From JBDTVS01 sp040007095 (lineage in GTDB: Bacteria > Acidobacteriota > Vicinamibacteria > Vicinamibacterales > CAVVIG01), in the NCBI GenBank assembly GCA_040007095.1, contig JBDTVS010000209.1, positions 14,022 through 78,021 of the forward strand: a stretch of DNA of 64,000 bases, given 5' to 3'. The stretch's first letter is position 1, and each line of letters begins with the position of its first letter. Positions 1 through 7,888 of the stretch are shown here, one piece after another. A program made the position numbers and the translations under genes. The notes beneath the pieces were generated by a model. The model was not told the origin of the DNA. It ran no database searches and worked only from the letters and a program-made list of their open reading frames with translations.

Positions 1-131
1 GTGGGCGACGAGGCGCCCGCCCGGCAAGGCGTGAGGAGCGCGCATACCGGGCGTATGCAAGTGACGAGCAACGCAGCCCGGCGGGATGCATCGGTGGCCA
101 CAATCTGCACCTTATTCTGCCGCAGGTCCTA
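1..131. repeat. Core-and-ends repeat element, end type B, cut by window start
   Basis: This nearly matches the element at 7566-7731: the core with GCATAC/GTATGC arms is almost identical, and the right end reads as the same ACCTTATTCTGCCGCAGG-type terminus. The left terminus lies before base 1. It is non-coding. Confidence 0.85.
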
Positions 132-154
132 ACGGCCAGGCTTTGTATGTGTAC

Positions 155-206
155 GTAGTGTCCGCCTTATGCGGACCGTCGCGGTCCGGCTGAAACCGGA
201 CACTAC
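155..206. repeat. 52-bp imperfect hairpin
   Basis: The left arm starting GTAGTGTCCG pairs with the right arm ending CGGACACTAC, and an inner GGACCG-TCG-CGGTCC stem closes it. It lies 46 bp past the stop of the minus-strand gene ending at 253, so it could act as that gene's terminator. It could equally be a small mobile palindrome; there is no clear T-tract. Confidence 0.6.
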
Positions 207-252
207 ATCAAGTCAAAACGCTCCAGCCATCAGCCATGATCTGGCGACGGCA

Positions 253-1605
253 TCAGACGATCTCGCGTCGCCCCTTGAGGATCTTCATGAACGATCGGCT
301 TCGGAGCTCGTCGAGGGTGAGCCCGCTCATCGCGACTGCCTCGGCTTCGCTGATGGCGCCGCAGTTCATCGCGCGCAGAAAAAAATTCAACAACCCCTGT
401 CCGGTGGCGGCATCGTCGAACACGTCGCCGACGAGCGTGGCCTGCGCCGCTTTCTGGACGAAGTTGCGCAGGCGATTCGACGCCGGGGCCAGCCCTTCGA
501 GGAAGAAGCCATAAACAGCGGCGTAGCGTGACGGTAGTTGGGCCGGATGCAGGTCCCAACCCTGATAGAAGCCGGTCACCAGCGAATGGCGAACATGCGC
601 GGCATGGGCGCGCCACGCACGGTGGACGGCGCGCGTGTTCTCGTCGATCTCGGCGGCGGTCAGCTGATGGCCGGCCGCCGCGCGGTGCGGTCCCACCGGC
701 ATGATGTTGGTCGCCCCGTCGGACAGCCAGATGCCCGTGCCGGCAAGCGCGACCTGCATCACCTGCTTCGCGAAGTCGCACGACGGATGCATCATGTCCT
801 GGTGCGCCGCGGTGATGTTGAGCGCGGCCGTGTAGTCGTAGGTGCCGAAATGCGCGGCAACGATCCGCCCTCGACCTTCGGCGACGAGCCGCGGCAAGGC
901 CATCGCGCCATTGGGGTCGACGATGGATTGTGTCGTTTCGACCATCAGCTCGAAACGCAGCGTGCCCTCCGGGATGCGGCGCGCGGATTCGAACGCGTCG
1001 CACGCCGAGGCCAGGGCGGCGACCTGTTCCGGAGCGGTAATCTTCGGGAGCGTGACCACGAAGTTGGCCGGCAGCGTGCCGTCGCTGGCATCGAGGAGCG
1101 CGGTCAGAAACAGATCGAACGTGCGCAGGCTGCGGCGTTTGAGCTCCTCGCCCAGCGGCTTGATGCGGATGCCGATGCCCGCGGATAGCGTTCCGTTCCT
1201 CGCGGCCGCCGCAACCTCTCGTGCCGTCGACACGGCGAAGCGATCCTCCTCTTCGTCGGGGCGATTGCCGAAACCGTCTTCGAAGTCGATCCGGAAGTCT
1301 TCGACCGGCTCCCGCTCCAGTTTGTCCACGAGACGCGGGTAGATGCGCTCTGCCAGCGCGGGGTCGATCCCAAGCGCGGCGGCGAGAAGATCCGCACCGG
1401 CGGCGTACTTCTCGAGCGTGGCACGCGCGATCGCGCCCAGTTTCACGATCGCGCCAGCCGTGAATAGATGTGCTCCGCCATACACGACGTGCACCGGCTG
1501 GCGGTGAGGCGGCTCGCCTGGGAAAGAGGCCGTCACGCGCGCGTTCGCCCGCTCGAGCTGATCGAACAAGCGAGCCGATGTCGCTTCGGGGATGGTGGTC
1601 AGCAT
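253..1605 (-). CDS. DUF6986 family protein (HpcH/HpaI aldolase/citrate-lyase-like fold)
   Basis: This 450-residue protein resembles the DUF6986 group, whose members are thought to fold like the HpcH/HpaI aldolase and phosphoenolpyruvate/pyruvate TIM-barrel enzymes. The strongest local signature is the acidic stretch IDFEDGFGNRPDEEED at residues 106-121, which would suit divalent metal and substrate binding. Later segments such as VETTQSIVD and AAHFGTYDYTAALN fit the same barrel type. There is no signal peptide, so it is probably cytosolic. The ATG at 1605 has no strong ribosome binding site. The substrate cannot be told from sequence. It stands alone between repeat elements. Confidence 0.7.
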   Translation of the reverse strand: MLTTIPEATSARLFDQLERANARVTASFPGEPPHRQPVHVVYGGAHLFTAGAIVKLGAIARATLEKYAAGADLLAAALGIDPALAERIYPRLVDKLEREPVEDFRIDFEDGFGNRPDEEEDRFAVSTAREVAAAARNGTLSAGIGIRIKPLGEELKRRSLRTFDLFLTALLDASDGTLPANFVVTLPKITAPEQVAALASACDAFESARRIPEGTLRFELMVETTQSIVDPNGAMALPRLVAEGRGRIVAAHFGTYDYTAALNITAAHQDMMHPSCDFAKQVMQVALAGTGIWLSDGATNIMPVGPHRAAAGHQLTAAEIDENTRAVHRAWRAHAAHVRHSLVTGFYQGWDLHPAQLPSRYAAVYGFFLEGLAPASNRLRNFVQKAAQATLVGDVFDDAATGQGLLNFFLRAMNCGAISEAEAVAMSGLTLDELRSRSFMKILKGRREIV

Positions 1606-1653
1606 GGCGCCGAGTCGCTGTCCCTGCTAGTCCGCTGGAAGCGTGATGGGTTG

Positions 1654-1765
1654 CATAAGTCCCCGGGCGCGGCGCCCGGATCGCAAGGCGCGACGAGCGA
1701 GAATATTGGACATATTTGAGGGAGTCGCAACAAAGCGAGGCGGGCTGCCCCGCCCGGGAGTTATG
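1654..1765. repeat. Core-and-ends repeat element, end type D (112 bp)
   Basis: The outer ends CATAA-GTCCCCGGGCG and CGCCCGGGAG-TTATG are inverted repeats. The inside, read on the minus strand, holds CTCAAATATGTCCAATATT and TCGTCGCGCCTTGC, matching the cores at 16468 and 43762. It sits between the start of the DUF6986 gene and the stop of the next minus-strand gene. Confidence 0.75.
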
Positions 1766-1788
1766 TGACGCATCACGTTTCCAGGGGA

Positions 1789-2067
1789 CTAGATCGTGCC
1801 CAGCAGCTTGGAACGGGCACCGGCGGTCTTCAGCTTCGTAAAGGCGGCCGCAATGGAGGACGGGTTCATGTTCAAACCGTCCCATTCAATGGCCCACAGG
1901 TACTTTCGCGTTTCCGGGACGTCCTTGAGGAGTCGCAGTCCGGTCACCGAGCCGACCCGGGTCGCTCCTCGGCGCACCGACGGGAAGACCTTCTCGGTCA
2001 TGAACGTTTCAAAATCATCGCTTTTGACTTTCGCGGGTCGCGTCAACTCGTAGAAGTTGGTCGGCAT
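1789..2067 (-). CDS. Small conserved-looking protein of unknown function
   Basis: A 92-residue soluble protein that I do not recognise. The reading frame could open at 2115, but the ATG at 2067 has GGAG about nine bases upstream and begins a sensible protein (MPTNFYELTRP), so I chose it. The protein is rich in Lys and Arg and has no membrane segment or signal peptide. It lies 47 bp downstream of the isomerase-like gene on the same strand, so the two are probably co-transcribed. The length and a VF-rich middle recall small stress-responsive dimeric ferredoxin-like barrels, but that is only a guess. Confidence 0.65.
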   Translation of the reverse strand: MPTNFYELTRPAKVKSDDFETFMTEKVFPSVRRGATRVGSVTGLRLLKDVPETRKYLWAIEWDGLNMNPSSIAAAFTKLKTAGARSKLLGTI

Positions 2068-2114
2068 GAATGGAGTCTCCGTTGAGATGATGGTGACGAT
2101 TTGGCGGCGGCACA

Positions 2115-3014
2115 CTACATGACGCGAGCCTGGCGCATCACCGCTTCCGATTTGCGCCGGATTTCCTGGGCCACTTCGAACGGATCTCCCTGCTGGAATT
2201 TCGGCAGAAAGAGCTCGACCGAGAGTGGGCCCGCGTAGCCCTTGTCCGACAACGTACGAAGAATCTTCGTCAATGGAGAAACGCCATCGCCCGGGATGAA
2301 GCGCGTGGTGTTGTCCAGGAGCTCGCGCGGCATGTCGGGCACATCCTGAAAATGGACATGCCCGATGTCCCCCGGCCGGATCAGATCGAGGTCTTCGAGC
2401 TTGTTCAAGCCTGACCAGAAGTGATAGCAGTCGAACAGGACCAGCATGTTCGGATGGGCCGCGGCGTGCGTCATCTTCAGCGCGGTCGGCAGGGTCGAGA
2501 TGAACGAAGAACTGCGCACGAACTCGGCCATCGCGGTCATGCGGAACTGTTTGGCAATCTCCCCAACCGCGCGCATGTTGTCCACGCCGGCTTTGTAATC
2601 GTCCGCCGTGAACTTCTGCGTCGTCGCCACCGGCGCATAGATGTGGTTCAGGCCCAACGATGCGAACTGCTCACAGCGTTTCTTGAGATTCTCGAGGGCC
2701 GTGGCGTGATTCGGATTCGGCTCCCAGAGACCGCCGACTCCGCATGCACATGAGACCGGCGTCAGGCCCAGATCGGTCAGGACCCGGCCCGCGGCTTGAA
2801 GGGAGTCCGTCTTCAAGAACTCGTCTAGCAGGTTGGAGGTAATTTCGACGTTCTTGATCCCCGCGCGTGCCCAGCCCTCGAGCGACTTGCGGAAGCCCGC
2901 TCCTGACGAGGTGTTCTGATGAATCGAGAGCGTCATCTTGCCTGAGGCAGCAATGGCGTTGCGGGCGGCAACGACCGCCACGGAAGACAGCAGCATCGCT
3001 CTTCGTGAAGGCAT
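2115..3014 (-). CDS. Exported sugar phosphate isomerase/epimerase-like TIM barrel protein
   Basis: This 299-residue protein starts with a twin-arginine-type leader (MPSRRAMLLSSVAVVAAR). It continues into an AP-endonuclease-2/xylose-isomerase-like TIM barrel. Supporting segments are WARAGIKNVEI, an LGLNHIYAPV strand, FDCYHFWSG, DIGHVHFQDVPD and GPLSVELF, which supply the usual His, Glu and Asp metal ligands along the barrel. The family isomerises or epimerises sugars, and leadered versions are common in Acidobacteriota and Planctomycetota. A small unknown gene follows 47 bp downstream. The substrate is unknown. Confidence 0.8.
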   Translation of the reverse strand: MPSRRAMLLSSVAVVAARNAIAASGKMTLSIHQNTSSGAGFRKSLEGWARAGIKNVEITSNLLDEFLKTDSLQAAGRVLTDLGLTPVSCACGVGGLWEPNPNHATALENLKKRCEQFASLGLNHIYAPVATTQKFTADDYKAGVDNMRAVGEIAKQFRMTAMAEFVRSSSFISTLPTALKMTHAAAHPNMLVLFDCYHFWSGLNKLEDLDLIRPGDIGHVHFQDVPDMPRELLDNTTRFIPGDGVSPLTKILRTLSDKGYAGPLSVELFLPKFQQGDPFEVAQEIRRKSEAVMRQARVM

Positions 3015-3119
3015 GGGACCCCCTGCATGTCAGAAGACCGGATGCTAACACGGCTCGCCGTCCGTCTCGCGGCGGCGAATGACGTGTGCTGGGATTGTTC
3101 TCGGCGATCGAAGAGCGTT

Positions 3120-4085
3120 TCAAACATGATTTCGGAGCATCAGCTCCTTCGGATGCGGCTCCAGATAGACCTGTCCTGCCAGATACCGTACTTCGTGATG
3201 CCGCACATGGTGCCGGAGGAGCGTCAGCGGCGCCACGAGCGGCACGAGCCCCTTTCGATAGTCCTCGATCGTGGCCGACAACTCGTCGCGCGATCCGGCG
3301 TCGAGCCGCCGCTTGAAGTAACCGGCCATGTGCTGGAGCACGTTGGTGTGCCGCCTGGTTGTCGCGATGATCGACAGGGCCGCCATGAATTCCGTGCCGT
3401 ATTCCGCGCGCACCCTCGCTCGCGGCAGGCCTTTGGCGCCTGCCACCAGGCGTCCGAGCCGTCCGTATGCCGGCGACGAGTGTGCCATCAGCACGAGCTT
3501 GTGCGCGGTGTGGAATTTCACGAGGTCGCCGATCGTCCAGCGCGACTCGAACAGATCAGTCAGCCGTCGGTACGCGAAGACACGCTCGATGAAATTCTCC
3601 CGCAATCGCGGATCCAGGAGGCGGCCTTCCTCCTCAATCGGCAGATCCGGAAAGCGCGCGAGCAGCGTCGCCGCGAATACGCCCACCCCTGAACGGCTTC
3701 CAGGTCCGGCGCCGCTGTACACCTTGACGCGCGTCATTCCACAGCTGGGCGAGTCCTTCTTGAGGACGTAGCCGCACAGATCCTCCGCGGCCAGGCGACG
3801 CACGCGGGCCTCGGCGAAGGCCGTCATCGCATCCGTGTGGTCCACGCCGGTCTTGACGGTGAGCAGGCGCAGACGCCCGTCCCGTTCCACCAATCGGATA
3901 GACTCCCGCGGGGTCTCCATACCCGATTCGACTTCGGGGCAGACCTTCACCCATTCGACAAACGGACCGAGAGTGTCGGTCAGGAACGCATTGCGCTTGT
4001 GGCCGCCGTCGTAGCGGACTTCGTCGCCGACCAGACAGGCCGAGACGCCCAGACGAATCGGGCGCTTATCGATGGAAGGATTCAA
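3120..4085 (-). CDS. DUF523-DUF1722 fusion protein (YbgA-like)
   Basis: The N-terminal half carries the DUF523 hallmarks: SACLVGDEVRYDGGHKRN at about residues 15-32, CPEVESGMETPRE, and SPSCG, giving three conserved cysteine sites. The C-terminal half, from about residue 160, is a DUF1722/YbgA domain (FHTAHKLVLMAHS, HMAGYFK). The full-length two-domain form is usual. DUF523 proteins have been linked to thiouracil breakdown or sulfur chemistry in some bacteria, but the role here is unproven. The start overlaps the end of the upstream IMPDH-family gene by 20 bp, which suggests translational coupling. A GAGG precedes the ATG. Confidence 0.85.
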   Translation of the reverse strand: MNPSIDKRPIRLGVSACLVGDEVRYDGGHKRNAFLTDTLGPFVEWVKVCPEVESGMETPRESIRLVERDGRLRLLTVKTGVDHTDAMTAFAEARVRRLAAEDLCGYVLKKDSPSCGMTRVKVYSGAGPGSRSGVGVFAATLLARFPDLPIEEEGRLLDPRLRENFIERVFAYRRLTDLFESRWTIGDLVKFHTAHKLVLMAHSSPAYGRLGRLVAGAKGLPRARVRAEYGTEFMAALSIIATTRRHTNVLQHMAGYFKRRLDAGSRDELSATIEDYRKGLVPLVAPLTLLRHHVRHHEVRYLAGQVYLEPHPKELMLRNHV

Positions 4086-5547
4086 CGCGGGAGGCCTCTG
4101 ACAGTCGCACCAGGTAGCGTTCCGGGTTCAACCAGAATGTGTGTTGGAGCGCTCGCAGACTGGTGGCGCCGCCGTAGCTGATCGCCGAGCAGAGGTGCTT
4201 CAGCATGTCGTGGATCACGGTTCGCACCGAGCCGCGCGCCGGCACGCTGACCTCCAGCCCTTCGGCGCCCATCGCGTCGAGCTCGCGATTCCCCGCCTCC
4301 TCGAGATCGAGACGATCGCGGACCGCGCCGACCGATGCCATCCCTCGGAACACCTTGAAGGGGACCTGCGCAAGCTTCTGAGACTCCGGCATGAAGACCG
4401 ACTTCAGCACTACCTCGCCGGGGGTCTCGAGGGTGCCGGCAAACGCACTGCCGAGCATCACACAGTCGCCGCCGAAGAGCAGCGCCAGACAGATGCTGCC
4501 ATGCCGCTTGACGCCTCCGTCGGCAATGATCGGCACGCGATCGCCGACCGCCAGACGGCATTGCACGAGTGCTTCCACCTGCGGAATCCCGAAGTTCGTC
4601 GTCAATCGCGTCGTACAGCCGCCGCCGGGACCGATGCCCACTTTGATGCCGTTCACGCCGCGGTCCAGTAGAAACTGCGCCCCTTCGGCGGTGGCGACGT
4701 TGCCGGCGACGAGCTCGACATCGCCGCACCGCCGCCGAATCGCCTCAATGGCCTGTTCCATGACGCGCGAGTGTCCGTGCGCGATATCGATGACCAGCAC
4801 ATCCGCGCCGGCGCGCAAGACCTCGATGGCCCGTTCGAGATAATCGCCCGTGGCGCCGACCGCCGCCCCGACGCGCAGGCGGCCATGCGGATCCCTCGTG
4901 GCAAATGGGTGCCGCCGGTGTTTCAAGAGATCCTTGGCGGTGACGAGGCCCAGCACGGTGCCGTCGGCGTTGACGAGTGGGAGCTTCTTGATCTTGCGCG
5001 TCATCATCAGCCGCTCGGCGTCCGGCCAGGACACGGGACCGGTGTGGAGCACGAGTCGATCGCGTGGGGTCATGCGTTCAGCGATGAGCGCGTCTCCCGA
5101 CACGAACCGCACATCCCGTTCCGTGAGCAGGCCGGTCAAACGGCGCTCGGCATCCACCACGACCAGGGTACCGACGCCGGTGCGCTCCATCAGCCGGCTC
5201 GCGTCGGCGACGCTGCGGCGCTCCTCGATCGTGTGAGGGTCCGTGATCACGCCGTGCTGGGTGCGCTTGACAGCGGCCACTTCTGCCGTCTGGGGCTGGA
5301 TGTCGTCGCTGCGGAAGCCGCGATCGATGATGCCGAGGCCGCCCTCTTCTGCGAGCACGATCGCCATCGCGGCACGGGTGACGGTGTCCATGTTGGCGGC
5401 GACCAGCGGCCGGTTGAGCGTGAGGTGCTGCGAAAAGGGCATCGCAAGATCGATAGCGTCCGGATCGCGGCGCGGGAGGACGCCGTACTGTGGCGCGAGC
5501 AGAAAGTCGTCGAACGTACAGCCGCGCACGAACTGGAGGAGATCCAT
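4066..5547 (-). CDS. IMP dehydrogenase / GMP reductase family protein with CBS pair
   Basis: This 493-residue protein has the IMPDH/GMPR layout: an N-terminal barrel segment with ANMDTVT at 51-57, two CBS domains at about 97-205, then the barrel with the catalytic loop GIGPGGGCTTR (Cys311) and the GMASVG flap region at 402-407. The loop has Gly-Gly where typical IMPDH has Ser-Ile. The Arg-Tyr pair that IMPDH uses on the mobile flap is not visible, and the C-terminus (EGLEVSVPARG, then a GGAT stretch) reads more like GMP reductase. It could therefore be a CBS-bearing GMP reductase rather than guaB. I chose the ATG at 5547 because AAAGGACC precedes it; a further in-frame start lies at 5592. Confidence 0.85.
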   Translation of the reverse strand: MDLLQFVRGCTFDDFLLAPQYGVLPRRDPDAIDLAMPFSQHLTLNRPLVAANMDTVTRAAMAIVLAEEGGLGIIDRGFRSDDIQPQTAEVAAVKRTQHGVITDPHTIEERRSVADASRLMERTGVGTLVVVDAERRLTGLLTERDVRFVSGDALIAERMTPRDRLVLHTGPVSWPDAERLMMTRKIKKLPLVNADGTVLGLVTAKDLLKHRRHPFATRDPHGRLRVGAAVGATGDYLERAIEVLRAGADVLVIDIAHGHSRVMEQAIEAIRRRCGDVELVAGNVATAEGAQFLLDRGVNGIKVGIGPGGGCTTRLTTNFGIPQVEALVQCRLAVGDRVPIIADGGVKRHGSICLALLFGGDCVMLGSAFAGTLETPGEVVLKSVFMPESQKLAQVPFKVFRGMASVGAVRDRLDLEEAGNRELDAMGAEGLEVSVPARGSVRTVIHDMLKHLCSAISYGGATSLRALQHTFWLNPERYLVRLSEASRVESFHR

Positions 5548-5633
5548 GGTGGTCCTTTGCGAATTGATTGAAGCATATCCGACGCTTGCCACCGGCTTCT
5601 CGGCGATCGGTAACGGCTCGGTTTCTCAAGATC

Positions 5634-5688
5634 AACCACCGAGATCACCGAGATCACCGAGAAGATCCTAAGGTTCTGCCTCGGTGGT
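5634..5688. repeat. ACCACCGAG-type periodic palindromic repeat
   Basis: AACCACCGAG and two ATCACCGAG units at about 9-nt spacing are followed by CCTAAGG and then CTCGGTGGT, so the ends pair. It is one of three such palindromes in the window (others at 29933 and 61882). It lies in the 500-bp gap upstream of the IMPDH-family gene. Confidence 0.7.
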
Positions 5689-5802
5689 ACACGACGCGGC
5701 GATCGACGGGCCGTGTTTGGCGATGCCACTCGGGCGGGTTGAAGCCGCCGCCCGGACCCGCGGCCCGAATGTTGACCGGCATCGTGCCGCGCCATACCAT
5801 GC

Positions 5803-5967
5803 TTAGGACCCGTAGATGAATAACGTGCGCATTTTGGGCCGCCGATGCATCCCGCCGGGCTGCGTTGCTCGTCACTTGCATACGCCCGGTATGCGCGCTC
5901 CTCGCGCCTTGCCGGGCGGGCGCCTCGACGCCCAGAATTGCACACGTTATTCATCTACGGGTCCTTA
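5803..5967. repeat. Core-and-ends repeat element, end type A (165 bp)
   Basis: The terminal inverted repeats are about 29 bp (left TTAGGACCCGTAGATGAATA, right the complement ending TACGGGTCCTTA) and differ at two positions. The core holds GATGCATCCCGCCGG, TTGCATACGCCCGGTATGC and CTCGCGCCTTGCC. It is the inverted form of the core at 7566 and has the same ends as the 51-bp copy at 40862. Confidence 0.88.
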
Positions 5968-6047
5968 CGCGGAGCTCCGCTTCTGGCTTCGGCAGTCGCT
6001 GGCAGGGAGACGGAAAACGCAACTCTGCAGGAATCAATGAGGACAAT

Positions 6048-6755
6048 GTGATCGAGAAGAACTCATCGCCCGTCGCGCGCCGCTCATTTCTGTCCCGGCT
6101 TGGCTTCGGGATGACCACCCTTGGCGCCACTCTCGGCTCGGGCGTGGCCAGCGCACAAACGCCTGCGTCCGCCCCACGCTGGCAGCCCAGCCGTCACGCC
6201 CAGGACGACTGGCTCGATCACCTGCCGGGCCAGCATCGCTTCGTCTTCGACACGACGCAGTTCGAGGGTTTTGGCGGGTCGCTGGCGTACGCGAACAACT
6301 TCTTTCTGGCGAACCAGAACGGGTACGGCCTCGGCAACGCCGACCTTGCGGTCGTGCTCGTCCTGCGTCACAACTCGACGGTGTTTGCGTTCAACGACGC
6401 GATGTGGGCGAAGTACGGCGAGCCGATGTCAGAGCGAAACAGCCTCAAGGATCCCGCGACGAAGAAGGCGCCGACGGTGAACATTTTCAACGCCGCGGCT
6501 CTGGCGGGGCAGTTGCCCAGTCTGGGCACGACGCTCGACAGCCTCTTGAAGCGAGGCGTGCACCTCGCCGTCTGCGACATGGCGACCCATCGCGTGTCCA
6601 ACGGCATCGCGCAGGCGACCAAGGGCTCGGCGGATGCCATCTACAAGGAATTGACCGCCAACCTGTTGGCGAACGCGCACCTCGTGCCGGCCGGAATTGT
6701 TGCCGTCAACCGCGCCCAGGAGCGCGGCTACTCCTTCACCAACGTCGGCGTCTAA
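6048..6755 (+). CDS. Tat-exported DsrE-like protein
   Basis: This 235-residue protein has a twin-arginine leader (RRSFLSRLGFGMTTLG) with an AQTPA cleavage area. The body resembles the DsrE/DsrF-like sulfur-relay fold as seen in exported acidobacterial proteins, with VVLVLRHNSTVFAFN, GVHLAVCDMATHR and a closing LVPAGIVAVNRAQERGYSF. One cysteine, in VCDMA, is a candidate for persulfide carriage. I chose the GTG at 6048 because AGGA sits five bases upstream; the frame stays open back into the repeat element at 5803, which is not coding. Function beyond the fold is unknown. Confidence 0.75.
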   Translation: MIEKNSSPVARRSFLSRLGFGMTTLGATLGSGVASAQTPASAPRWQPSRHAQDDWLDHLPGQHRFVFDTTQFEGFGGSLAYANNFFLANQNGYGLGNADLAVVLVLRHNSTVFAFNDAMWAKYGEPMSERNSLKDPATKKAPTVNIFNAAALAGQLPSLGTTLDSLLKRGVHLAVCDMATHRVSNGIAQATKGSADAIYKELTANLLANAHLVPAGIVAVNRAQERGYSFTNVGV

Positions 6756-6778
6756 GGGCCCGCCAGGCGCCGCACGGG

Positions 6779-7513
6779 TCAAGTCCGTCTGGATCGCGGG
6801 GGTCTGGAACGCGTGCGCGTGGGACGTGTCTCGTTGGCGTTGTCGCGTGAGCTCGACCCTTCCCGGGGGCTCCACAGACGATAGCCGCCGATGAAGGCGT
6901 TCGCATTCGTCCCGAGCCGAACGCCCTCCGGCAGTACATTCAGCAACTTGGCGTTCCCGCCGCCCACCACGACATCGTCGGCCTCGAGCGCGGCTTTGAG
7001 CTTCTCGATCACGTCGATGACGTGGCGGCGCCACTTCTTTTTCCCGAGCCGCTTCAGTCCGGCGTTTCCGACGTACCCCTCGTAGGTTCGTCCTTTCTTG
7101 TAGGGTAAGTGAGCGAGTTCCATCGGCTCGAGGACACCATCCACGATCAGTGCGGAGCCCAGGCCCGTGCCCAGGCCAAGGAACAGCATCCGGCCGCCTC
7201 GATAGCTCCCGAGCGCCTGCATGGCCGCGTCGTTGATCACCTTGACCGGACGGCCGAACGCCTGCTTGTAGTCGAAGCCGACCCATCCGCGGCCCAGGTT
7301 CCGCGGCTCCAGGACCGGCTTGCCGTGCATCACGGGTCCGGGATACCCGATCGTGACGAACGAGTACTTCCAGGTCGCGACCGCCGCTTGTATCGAGCGG
7401 ACCATCTGCTTCGGCGTCATCTTCGGGCCAGAGGGGAGCTTGACGGGATTCTTATGGCCCGTGGCAAGCGCCTTGATGTGCGAGCCGCCGATGTCGACCA
7501 CCAGAACGCTCAT
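6779..7513 (-). CDS. ppgK: ROK-family kinase, polyphosphate glucokinase-like
   Basis: This is a cytosolic ROK-fold sugar kinase of 244 residues. The N-terminal phosphate loop VDIGGSHIKA, the GYPGPV segment, and the second phosphate loop LFLGLGTGLGSALIVDG are all present. The ELAHLPYKKGRTYEGYVG stretch matches the region after the catalytic site in polyphosphate glucokinases, which lack the ROK zinc site. These enzymes phosphorylate glucose with polyphosphate and/or ATP. It is divergent from a GH15 glucoamylase gene 375 bp away, so glucose released by that enzyme could be its substrate. The last 30 or so residues are an Arg/Ser-rich tail beyond the usual family end, perhaps a read-through extension. 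Confidence 0.75.
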   Translation of the reverse strand: MSVLVVDIGGSHIKALATGHKNPVKLPSGPKMTPKQMVRSIQAAVATWKYSFVTIGYPGPVMHGKPVLEPRNLGRGWVGFDYKQAFGRPVKVINDAAMQALGSYRGGRMLFLGLGTGLGSALIVDGVLEPMELAHLPYKKGRTYEGYVGNAGLKRLGKKKWRRHVIDVIEKLKAALEADDVVVGGGNAKLLNVLPEGVRLGTNANAFIGGYRLWSPREGSSSRDNANETRPTRTRSRPPRSRRT

Positions 7514-7565
7514 TCGCTGTCCTCAAAGGGCGTCCGTGCCCGAACAATACGGATCGCAAAATTTC

Positions 7566-7731
7566 CTAAGGGCCCGCGGCAGAATAAGGTGTGCATTGTG
7601 GGCGGCGAGGCGCCCGCCCGGCAAGGCGCGAGGAGCGCGCATACCGGGCGTATGCAAGTGACGAGCAACGCAGCCCGGCGGGATGCATCGGCGGCCACAA
7701 TTGTGCACCTTATTTTGCCGCAGGCCCTAAG
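7566..7731. repeat. Core-and-ends repeat element, end type B
   Basis: The left end CTAAGGGCCCGCGGCAGAAT and right end, complement of TTAGGGCCTGCGGCAAAATA, form long imperfect terminal inverted repeats. The core is in the opposite orientation to the copy at 5803. It lies in the divergent gap between the kinase and glucoamylase genes. Confidence 0.88.
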
Positions 7732-7753
7732 CACGTGCCGAAACTAGATAATG

Positions 7754-7792
7754 AACCACGAAGGGCACAAAGATCACGAAGAAGACCGAGAG
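7754..7792. repeat. ACCACGAAG-type 9-nt periodic repeat
   Basis: Successive units AACCACGAAG, GGCACAAAG and ATCACGAAG give a 9-nt beat. It is intergenic, upstream of the glucoamylase gene, and belongs to the same dispersed short-repeat family seen at 36981, 40978, 52504 and 55637. Confidence 0.6.
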
Positions 7793-7888
7793 ACGCGTTC
7801 TAAGGAATCGGCAGTCGATCGTGCGATGGACTCTCTAAGTTCACCGGCGACTGTTCGCCGCGCAGGTCTGATATAAACGCAAATACCT

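Noticed and set aside
230..1885. Long minus-strand open frame (551 codons) overlapping the DUF6986 gene in another frame
   Set aside because: It is Arg-rich with no family resemblance and runs through the repeat element; the DUF6986 frame explains the DNA.
5865..6047. Upstream extension of the DsrE-like gene to a TTG
   Set aside because: The TTG is inside the 165-bp repeat element, and GTG 6048 has a ribosome binding site and a Tat leader right after it.
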